From contig CM063299.1 of assembly GCA_032173965.1 (NCBI GenBank), forward strand, positions 62,001 to 126,000: a stretch of DNA of 64,000 bases, given 5' to 3'. The notes under the pieces are model-generated. The model was not told the origin of the DNA, did not search any database, and was given only the letters and a program-made list of their open reading frames with translations. Origin of the DNA: Sitta carolinensis. Lineage: Eukaryota > Chordata > Aves > Passeriformes > Sittidae. This document shows, piece after piece, positions 27,260 to 38,200 of the stretch (its first letter is position 1; the number at the start of each line of letters is the position of its first letter). Both the position numbers and the translations under genes were made by a program.

Positions 27260-28115
27260 CAGCAACATTCCTCCGGGAGTGCCAAGCCCCGTGTCAATGC
27301 CGTGGCTGAACTGCAAAGCTGCCTTTAAAGCCAGCCATAGGCAAGCGGCCTAGAGTCTGCTGAAAGCTGAATTAGGGAACTGACAGGGTGTGTCCCTCGT
27401 CAAGAGCCTCACTAACAGCATGTCTCTGAATGCAGAGAAGCGAACTTCTCCAGGACCCCCAATAACCGGGAGAAATTAATCTTAAGGAACGTCTTAAGTC
27501 ACAGCTCTTGTAGAAATGATGGGAAGAGGCTGGCAGAGCTTAGGAGTGCTTGTACGTTACTACAGTGTGTCAGAACACCAAATAAAGGACAGTGAACAAA
27601 AGTTTTGCCCAAAAAATCCTACAATTAAAGAACCAAGCAAGCATAATGCAAGCGAGTCCTAAAGCAACTTTCAGGCTCTGTGCCAGCACCAGCCTGGTAG
27701 GTACAAAGATAATGACATAATTTGCTAAGGCTAGTGCTTAGCAGCTCATTCAAGAGCCACAGCAAATACCCCTGAGAACATGGGCATTAAGTGGTTTTGC
27801 TTGAGCCTGAAGTGGAATAGGCAGAACATGCGGAGTTCCCACCTCCGGAGCCAGCTGCTCTAAGCCACGGCCTGCCGCAGCCCTGGTGACAGCGCTGCCA
27901 CACGCTCTGCTTTGCCCTTGAGACACATTGCCTCTGCTGCTGGACACGAGTCTCCTTTAAAAGATTTGACAAAGATTGCTCTCCCAATGGTGTGCTACAC
28001 TGTTCAAAGCCACCAAAGAAAGCAATCCTAGAGAAAGACCATGGATAGATATGTAGAACCACAGAATATGCTGTGCTATTCCAAACGGATTCAGAGGGAA
28101 GTTAAATTAAAACCG
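27260..28115. other. Intergenic gap between PITPNM3 and KIAA0753
   Basis: Lies between the PITPNM3 promoter island and the presumed KIAA0753 polyadenylation site. No exon, RNA gene or repeat array can be supported. Confidence 0.6.
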
Positions 28116-28138
28116 TGTTCAGTGATAATAAACAAGTG

Positions 28139-28144
28139 TTTATT
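28139..28144 (-). promoter_or_regulatory. Candidate KIAA0753 poly(A) signal
   Basis: AATAAA on the minus strand about 1 kb past the stop codon, in AT-rich sequence. A nearer alternative AATAAA is at 28645-28650. Which one is used cannot be told from sequence, so the 3' UTR is roughly 28120 (or 28625) to 29129. Confidence 0.45.
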
Positions 28145-29129
28145 AAAAAATTAAACATCTTCAAAATACTTTCACATGCATATATACACATAGAGACACT
28201 ACTGCTTTAATATTTTTGACTTATAATTTTAGAAATCAGCTATTTTAAATTACAAAAATCACATATCAGCAAAGTCCCACTTCAGCTGTAACATTTACAT
28301 CGTTACATTTGATGTAAATTTGAAGACGACTGAAATAGTAAACCAGGCTTCAAAAGAAACATTCTTTTAAAAAAATATGTTATAATTAGAGGAAATAAAA
28401 ATAATCTTAGAAGGTTAAAAATGAATGTCTTATAGATTGAACGATATTGGAGAAAAAAAAAAAATGACAAAGGAAACAGACTGTCATACTGTTCTTTAGG
28501 TTACCTCAAGAGTTGAATTTGCATTTCCCTAGTATACTATGTAACTAATTATTACTCATTTCTCTGACTCCAGATATAACCCAATCTAGTACCTTGATTA
28601 CTTGAAACAAGTTAATTTAATGTTGCAGAAATGCCAATTGCTGATTTATTTTGTTGTTCTTGAGTTCAATGGGATTCTTGAAAGAAAGGAAATGTGGGGT
28701 TGAATCACTAAATGCTGAGAAAATGTAGTATTTTAGACTAGTTTAAGAAAAAGAAAGATCTCTATCATGTGCTTCTATTGAAACATTTTGTTTTGCCTGT
28801 GCATTATGTACTAGATGTACTTCCATTCTGAAGCCAACAGCAAGAGCCCAAGCAAGGCTGCAACTACAGCCAGTGACAAGTGCTTGCATCTCTGTGCTGT
28901 GCCAAGAGAATCCTTCACTGGATTGCCTCCAAAAGAATTCACCCCAGTGTAGCATGTGCTAAGGTGATTAGACAATAAAAGGAATTGTAAGAAAGTTCTT
29001 TCTGAAATGGAAAACATTATTATAATGGTTTTATAAAACACCTAATATGAATATTTGATGGAGATCCAGTGCAGAAAATCTCAGACTGTCAGGCTGAGGC
29101 TGATGTTGATGGGGCAGGTGGGAAAGAAT

Positions 29130-29247
29130 TCACTGCACTGACTGCAAAAACTCCGAGGTGAATACAGCTTCTGCATAGTCCTCACAAATATCCTGCAGCT
29201 CCGCTGCCACATCCCCCAGGGCTTCTTCTGTCAGCTGATCTGCCAGA
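29130..29247 (-). CDS. KIAA0753: KIAA0753 last coding exon
   Basis: Acceptor CTTTAG, then [20 protein letters not shown] and [18 protein letters not shown], ending in TGA at 29132-29130. The C-terminus is highly conserved with the human protein. Confidence 0.95.
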
Positions 29248-32200
29248 CTAAAGGAGCGGGAGGGCAAAAAAAGAGAAGGAAATAGTTCAGAAAGTCAGAT
29301 TTCAAATTCCAGTCTTTCACTTCCAAACCACAAATACGGTTCATATACCTCTCAGCAATCTGCCATGGATCGAAACTGCCCACCACCTCATGAGAAATAA
29401 GCTTTAAATGATGCTTGTATCTGCTGTTATAATCCAAGATGCTCTGGAACACGTCGCTTGGCACAGAGAAAGACACAGAATATGCTTTCTGTAGAGAATT
29501 CAGAGGCAAGGGCTGCACAATATAATTTCCAGTCTGCAATTTCTCCTCTGCTTCTTTATTTTCATCAACAGCACTGGAAATATAAAATAATCAAGGCAGA
29601 ACTAAATTTTTATGTCTCTTTTTGAAGAGTCAGTGTAATGAAAACACTATAATGAAGTCACACGGATCTTATGCACCAAAGTTTAGTGTAGGGCCAAATA
29701 TTCCACTTACGTGCTGTCAAAAGGTTTTTCAACTAAAATGTCTGTTTCCAGCTCTGTGTGTCTGATTGATTTGGTTATCTGAACTGGATGAGGAGATGTA
29801 AGTTTTTCAGCTGTTGATGCCATTTGTTGTTCTAGAAGGAAAAAACTACTATTTTAAATTGTTTTTTTAAAAGAAAGAAACTACATCTACTGCAGGTTAA
29901 GTCCTCACAAAAACTTTTGTTTCTTTTAAGGGGAAGTCCTTCAGGTAAGTAAAGTATTCAAAGTGAGAAAAAAACATAAATTGCACTCAGTGTATTAAAG
30001 CTGAGTATTTTAAAAATACTACCTTTAGTATAAATCATTTGTGCTGCCAGTGGGTACTTCTAGCAGAGACAGAAAATACCACTATAAAAATAGCACAGTC
30101 TGTTAAACTCAGTGGTAAATCCAAGACATGGAAAAAGAACCCATAAAGATTTTGGGTAAATCTTCACCAGTCTTACTGTGAGATTTTTCAACTTGTGTTA
30201 AACAACACAGTTTCAGTAAAGTTGTATGTGGTCCAATGGAAAATCAATGTAGCTTCACTGTGCTACTCAATCAAACCATAGGATAAAGAAGGAATGCTGA
30301 TAAAGTATGGATTTTGGAACTACATCTTAGAAACTGTCCTCTGAAAGAAGCACCTATGGTAAAAAATGCATCTGGGTTGTGTTATTTGATCACACATAAT
30401 CCAATGACCTTGATTTCAAAACACTTCAATTTAAACCTACAGATTATAGGGAACCCAAGTTGTATTAAACAAGACCATTACCCATTCTGTCTCCCTGGTC
30501 CCAGAGCTGGGAGTCACTGCAGGCAATCTGGGTGACTCTCCTGCGGACAGCCTCCTGGTGCATCTGTGGTGGAACACACATCAGTCAGCCTGCACTGAGC
30601 ACCACCAACAGCAAAGCAATGCACCGTCCTCCCCGGGCAAAGCAGGCTTATTTTGGCTGGTAACACAACACAGAAAAGGGGTGGGGGATTGAAAACACGG
30701 ACATTTATCTTGTTCAAAATGCCACAGCTGAATACAAAACTCATTGCCAGTCTCATGGGAACTCCTCCCGGTTCAGACCAACAGCCCTTAGCCAAAAAGC
30801 TGAAGGGCCCTCAAGCTGCTCCTGCCTCACCAACAGTGAATCCAAATGTGTGCCCCAGTGCCTCAGCGACAAGGACACTGCAGCTTCACACTTGCAACTG
30901 ATGAATAGATCTCTAGCAGTAAAGGGCACTAAACTGAGTAGTTCTGAGTCACAATAAATTTCAGAGAACAGGAAGGTCAAAATGGAACTCAAACTAGAAA
31001 CTATGACAAAACACATCAAAGAAAACTTTTTAAGAAAGCAATATATGAGAAAGCTCAAGTCAAGTCAACAATAGCCTTATGAATATTTATATAATACATA
31101 GAAAGATGAATAAAAGACACAGATAACCATGTTGCCTTGTAAAATATTTTTGATTGCCAGGGCATATGTGATGGCCATGCTACTAGAATACTGAGATTCT
31201 ATAGCACACAAAAGGGAAATACTCAAATTAACATTAAAATACTTTCCAATCTGATAGACAATCAACATGATCACCATACTGATTCTCACACACAATGATT
31301 GAAGCCACAAGGTCATGATCTGGGATGCAAACTCAGGTCTGACAACTTTACAGCAACAGATTCATTAAACACTCTGCTTCTGTTCTTACACTGTGTTTTC
31401 TGGAAGCACAAACTCCCCCCCAGGTCTTTGATCTCAGACAGTGATCCACTCAGACCTTGCTTCATTTAAGAATGTAGATATTTACAGATATTATACTTAA
31501 TGGACAGTAAATAAGAAATTGACACTAATGAGACCAATCAAGACAGAAAATCTTACTTCAATTTCTTCCATTCTTTGCAACATTAACTCCAGGCTATGAG
31601 TGTCAGCCACAGGCAGGGCCTCGGTCTGGAGTCTCTCACGCTGATCCATGCTCCACAGTTCCTGAGCAGTATCTTCCAAAAGATCATCCAAAACCTTTTC
31701 ACTCAGAATATCTGCATTTGTTGCCACCTGCTACTTAAAAAAAAAAAAAAACAAAAAAAACCCTAAAATAAATGCCACAGAAAAAGACACAAACTTAATA
31801 CAAGAAAGAAAGAAAAAAAAAAACAAACAAAAGTAACCTGTATTAAGTTGAAAAGAAACTGTTTATAAACGTTTGACAGCTCTCAAGGCATCATTCACCT
31901 AGGGGCATGAGCTTGCCTGTACTACCTGAGTCCTGTCTAAGGGAGGCTCTGAGCACTCCTGTACCTCCTTCTGGGCTCTATCTGCACGCTGGGCTGGAGA
32001 AACAGTTCGTGACCTGCACAAAAAAAGAAAAAATGAAAATGCCATTCTGAAACAACAGTAATTTAAAACACCAAACTACATAAATGTATTTTTAGGAGGA
32101 CTGCTGGGAGTGGGGAGATGCTTGTATCAGATCTGACACCTCCTATGAGGTTTTTTCAAAAAACGTCGTTACCTTAACTTTTGCATTTTTTTCCATTTCT

Positions 32201-35200
32201 CCTCTGCAAAGGTCAGTTAGAACCTTCACTCCTCTTGAATTTTTTGGTTCAAGCCTTCCTAGTCTTCAAAAATAGCACAGTAGCATAGAGAGTTACAAAA
32301 TGTACACTCTAACAACTGAAGAATGAAATAGTGTCATTTCTAGTACCAGTTTGGAAGAGTTACAAGAAACTTTAGAGAGAAAATTAATAGACTTTAAGAC
32401 CATATAAGCCAGAAAATTCTGTTGAGAATGAGGGATCTTAAATCATGTTTCTGCTGATGGCATACAAGAACTACATGCTTATCCACACTGTCCAGAGAAA
32501 GGAGCTCATCTTACCATGCACACTGCCTAGTACAGATCCAGTACCTGGATCTCCTGCTTCAAACGCCACAAACATGAGTCCCAAACCAGCCTAAATTTGG
32601 AGCCCCCTGCCTAACAGGATGTTGAACAGAGTTTAGAGTAAGCAAACCTGCACTTTACTATTGTCTGGGACAAATATATATATCTTGTCCTTCTGAAAAA
32701 CGGAGACAATATTTACCTTCTTAATACAGTGCCGGGAATACCCCCTCCTCCTCTTGTGCTGTCACTGCTCTGTGATGCACAGTTTGGCATTGACTCCCAG
32801 GCAGCAACTGAGGCAAAAGACTAAAGCCCTGCCTCTTTCCAGGCTTTAAGGAATGGGGCTGCTCTGGGCCAAGTGGGAAAGGAGAGCAGTTGTGTGATAG
32901 CAAGCTGTGGTGTGCCACTGGACTGAAGGCAGGCCCACTCTATCCTAGCCACTAGCACAGATGCAGAAGCATTTCCACTGGGAAGCAGGGCAAACGTGGG
33001 TGCCAGGGGACTGCAAACATACCTCTTAGGTGAAACACACCGAGGGGCAGGCTTAGAAGGCACGCAAGGCATTTTGCTCTCCTTAACAGGTCGTTTATTC
33101 TCTTTTAGTTGGAAAGCTATAGTTGGCTCTTGAAACCGGGCGTGCTTTCCTAGAGGGTGTGCCCGTCTTGACTTGAAAGATTTCAGAATTTCCTTAAAAT
33201 TAACATGATCACATTAAAAAAACACACTCCAGATGTTGAATTTTTAAAGTATTTCGCATTCTCCTTCAGACTTTGTCTTGAAATCATGCCTGCTGGCTTT
33301 GCTGCAGTTGATATATATGATGGTTTTACAAGTGCTTTAAAGGGAAGTATAGCTGTGCCTGAACAGAACGTATGCTTAATCCTGCAACTACTATTTTTGC
33401 AAACTGTTCCAACTTTTCCAGTGTTGGTCTTCATGGGGAAAAAATCTTATTTTTGGTTTTTCAGAAAAACATTTGTTAAAATAGTTGTAACCACTAGAAA
33501 TAACAGGCAGCTGACACAGTTTATCCCCCCGTCTCCTAGCTCAGAACAGCAATCTTGTGAGGAAGTGCAAAGCTTTGATAGTGTCCTATATTATACAACG
33601 AATCCCAGAGCCCGAGTAGAAGACAGCATAAATGATTTATCACTTCCATACCTGTGGTTTTGCAGGCAAAAACTCAACCTTCTTCTTCAAAGCACCACTG
33701 TCAAGGACAGACTCTTTTTTTACAGCTCTAGCTCTCACCAGTACATCTGTGCTTCCTTGCAAAGTGGCATTTCTCTCTGAAGTAGGTGGGCCACTTTCTT
33801 CTTGGTATTTATTGTGTAATATATGAGCACAACTGTTTGCCTGTTGAACTGCTGAAATATTTGCAACATGTCAGTGTTTATCTATACAAAAATTAACACA
33901 TGAACTGTTAACTGTAAGTTAGTCTTTTTTTCTACATTTGATATACCTCTGTTAATCATGAACTTCTAAGCTCTGCCATAATTTTTAAAAAATCAAAAAT
34001 CAAAATGAAAAATTCTAGCCTTGTATTTCCTGACAAGTATTAAAGAAATTGTCTTTCTTACATTGTTTTGATGAACAGGAAGGTTTGGGGTTTGTGTGCA
34101 TATACATATTTATATGTATTGAGATATTTGAAAATATATATGCAAATCATGGGAAAGCATGGGAGCAATTGCTATATGAGGTCTACACAGTGATAACAAA
34201 GCATCCTCTTTTAGGCAGCAAGACACTTGGAAACCATTAGATGTTTACATACTGTCTCCCTGGACTGCCAAAGATGAATTTGGCATATGGAATTCTTGCT
34301 ACCTGGTGGTAGTAGGGAATACTTACTATTCTAGTACAAACCAGCCTGAGGTATGAGAAAGTCACCACAGAGAAGAAAAACAGTTAATATAGTTCATATA
34401 GAAAAGTAAGAACTTCCAGTGGCTTTTGTGAGGTGCCAAAATACTTGAGGTAAATTTATCTCACAACACCTTAAGAAAGATTAAGGCTCCTTTCCTTTCA
34501 CATCCAAAGCAAAAGAACGATATGGAAAGCCAACTCCAAACAGTTGCATTGCAAAATAATGGTGAAAACCCCAAATCTTCAGCTTAACCATCAGTTAATG
34601 TGTCTCTAGGCACAAAAGTGTGACTGTTGTGCAAAAGACATTAACAGTAATGAACTGGCTAGGATAAAAGAGCCACTGCTCCAGAAGCAGAGAAACTGTA
34701 CCAACCAAGGCAATTCTGAGCCAAAGCCACAGAATAACTTTTCAGGATGAACAGTTAAACAACCACAGCCTGGTTTTTGTTAAACTAATTTGTTAACACC
34801 TAACCAACTTCTGATCAACTGTACCATACTAAAAAATTGAACGGCGGATGGCAAGTTAAGTGATAAAAATGTATTTAGTTATTCAAAATACAAACCAGTC
34901 AAGAGACTCCTGGCACATGGAAGTTTTTTAGACTCTTGTCCATGCTGTCCTTTTAAGGTGAGAGGTTTGTTTTCTCGTTTTGGAGACAGAAGGTGCTTTC
35001 TGGCTGGAAATGCCTCAATGTTCCTTGGAGATTTGGCCTGAGAAGCTGAAATACATTTCTTCACTGTCTTTGGTGTTTGCTTGTTTTCCAGCAGAGAATT
35101 CAGATCCTGCACCAAATATTTAGTTTTAATTACTCTCTCAGAAAATCTGATGTAATGAAAAGCAAATTTAAGGCATTCAAGGCAGTTGGAGCTTTTTTGG

Positions 35201-38200
35201 TCTGGTTTTATTTTGGTTTTGGTTTGGTGTTTTTTCCAACTATGACTTTCAGGTTTTTTCAGACTGATTGCTTGTTCATGTAGAAGCTTTTTCATATTAT
35301 TAACTTAAATCTTAAAATTGTAAAATCTTAAAAAGGCTTACATTTTTGTATTTACAACTGACTCCAGCAAACCATTTGCTTAGAGAATGTTAAAAAAAAA
35401 TTCAATACAAGGGCTACAGACCAACAAAAACTTCAGGGTCACATGGTAACACAGACACTCCTGCAATGCTATGTCCAAACTTAATGAACCACCTCCTTTC
35501 CTGTTCCCAGACAGTTAGCACTCATACTGTTCTCATAAGCAGGTCATAACACTAAAATTAAAAACATAGCTCTTACAGTTTTAACAGTAGTTTAAGGAAA
35601 GTAACTTATGGCTCTGGTATTGCTTTTCTTAATTTATGCAGCAGGCAACATGAATCAGAACTTTTCTACTACACTGATGACACGTATAAATCATCAGATA
35701 TCACTAAGATAGATATATGAAGGGCACAGAGCCAAGTAACTCTTGTATCCACAACTTCTGCCTGGACAGCTCTGCACCCAGCACCAAATGAGATGCTCAG
35801 GTGCTCACCACTGATGCTGATGACTAAAGCATGCATCCAGAGGAATAAACACTTAATGCACACTTATGTGTAAAATGAATTCTCTTGGTCCTCAAAATGA
35901 CTAATGAATTAGAAACTGATGCTTTGTTACCACTATCACTACCAGTCCTCATTCCACCAGGACAGCCAAGAAAGCTAGGAACAGTATCAACAGGATCAGC
36001 AGGTAGCTTCTGGGTTTAGGATGCACATCTTTTAGACCACCATTACTCAGAACATTAGAAGTACATTTTTACGTAAGAAAATACGGCCTTTAAAAATAAA
36101 ACCAAAACTAGTAATATATTCTGCCATTTCATGAACACGATCTCTTACTTCACTACAACTTTCCTACCTTAGCAAAAACAAATGGTTTTTTCCTACCTCA
36201 ATTTGCAGCAAAATATCTATGATAACGTCAGAAACGGAAGAATCCCCCTCTAGTTTGGCGGAGCAGAGAGACAGTTGACGAATGAGGCTGCCCAGTTCCT
36301 TGTAGTGGGCAGGGATGTGCTCATCTGTTTGAGCTGTAAACTGATTGGCAAATGCCTGCAAGGTTCGTACAGCTCCTCTCTGTGCTGCTGCCAACCTGGA
36401 TACTGCTCGAGACTGGAAAAATGAAAACAAAATAAATGCTTTAATAACTATAGTTTCTACGGATACTTATACTGTTGGAAGAATTGTTGTCAAAATTTCA
36501 TGCAGAAACACTCAGGCTTGGAATACTCTTAATTGATATCAAGTCACTTGTGAGACAAAACAAAACAAGCTAGTTTGAAGTAATTTACTCAAGATTCCTC
36601 ACAAGTACTCCTATGAATGTCATGCTGGCTTCAGGTAAAACAGCCTGGGTATAACAGGTCATGATGTTTCTACTACTTGTGCCAACACAGAATTGTAGTC
36701 ATCTACAGTTGGCTGGAGCTTAATGTGCAACAACTGGACAAACAAGAATATTCTCAATCCTCCGTGTTTTGTTACAGAAAAAAATGCAGGTGATCGAAAA
36801 AGCACAAGAGAACAAAAGGGCAAAATTGGCCAGACTGTAGGCATGATCTCAGCCTTCCCCCTGAAAGGTGCTGGGCAGAGGAGAAAATCAGAAAGAAGGC
36901 TGGTAAAACTGAGTGTCATCAACCAGAAGTTTAAAAAAAGCAGTCAAGAATAGAACACATTGTTAATTCCCTGCAAAAAGGAATTGGAATGAAGAAGAAA
37001 ATAGAAGCCACATAAACACAGAAGACCAACCACCTGCCTCTCATTTACAGCATGTGAGCTGAGGAGAAGAGGGAAGCAGCAAAAGCAGTATCAGGCCAAG
37101 TGAGCCACACTTCTTAGAGAATGTGTAATATACAAAGGAAATCTTCTTTCTGGAGAGGGCTCAGCTGCACCCTAGACAATCAAACTCAATTATCCAGAAA
37201 ACTCGGTCAATAAGTCACTTACAGCCTGAAAGATAATTATTACATCTTACCTTTTTAGTATATTTGATTGTATGAGGACTCAGTTTCTCTAAATCGTCTT
37301 GAATTTCTTTCACCTTTTTATCAAGAAAGGAGACAGAGAGGAGCAAGTCACTCATTAGTTCCATGTCTATAAATGAACAACAGATCCTCACTGCAGCATC
37401 CGAGATTTTCCAACAGTGATGCTCACTTCTCTGTCCAGCCATGAGGGAAATTAGTCACACCATTCAGATCTAAACTAGAATGCCACAGCGGTTCAGAGAT
37501 AACCCGATTGACTTTCTCTTGTTTCAGTTAGTTTCTGACAAACTCATCCTATCAAGCTAAGCTCCTGTGCATCCCAGTTTAAAGCCATGGTTCCCACCTG
37601 TTGCTGGAGCACATACAGCATCCGAGCTGACCGTGCAGCTTGCTGCTGTCTCCTAGTGCAAAGCCGCTGCTCATTTTCAGGATCTAGTTCTCTCTCTCTC
37701 CCTAAAAAACATAGAATATAGTTTTATATCTTAATTAAATCTTTGAAAATCCCAAATAAGCCATGACAACAGACATAATTTAGTACTAAGCCTTTTCCAC
37801 GCAGAACAAAACCACATATTTGTGGGGGTTCCTTTAACAGTAATGCAAGTTATTGTAAACTCTACATCCTTTTTCTATTTAGAATTTGACTAAACAGTCT
37901 AATACAATATAGCTCATTAGTTATTTAAAAAATCACGTGACCCCATAGTTTTCTGACAAAGTTGCAGATAAAGCACTCAAAATTAAGAATGGTTAAACCT
38001 CTTGCTAGTTATTACAAAAGAACCAACTACTAAAGCTAGTTAGCTATTCTATCTTTTAACTACTTTTCAAAAAAACAGATGGTTCTCAAAAGTCCAGACA
38101 TAAATACAAATTCTAATCCAACCCAAAAAATGGGGGGAAAAAAATCAACAAATTAGTGTACATTTATATAACATAATTACAGTTCAGCCTTATACCTTTT

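Noticed and set aside
25857..27309. Several 100-296 codon ORFs over the PITPNM3 CpG island
   Set aside because: Explained by GC-rich composition and the 39-bp repeat; no recognisable protein, and mutually overlapping in all frames.
28058..28090. ACCACAGAATATGCTG resembling a reverse CR1 end
   Set aside because: Similarity is confined to about 15 bp and the diagnostic GGAAGGGACC block is absent.
32716..32806. Possible extra KIAA0753 exon with a CCTCAG acceptor and a GTAAAT donor
   Set aside because: In the phase required by exon 8 it hits a stop; the open frame does not join either neighbour and shows no similarity to the human segment.
33205..33780. 191-codon plus-strand ORF
   Set aside because: Antisense to KIAA0753 exon 7, with its intron; no domain recognised.
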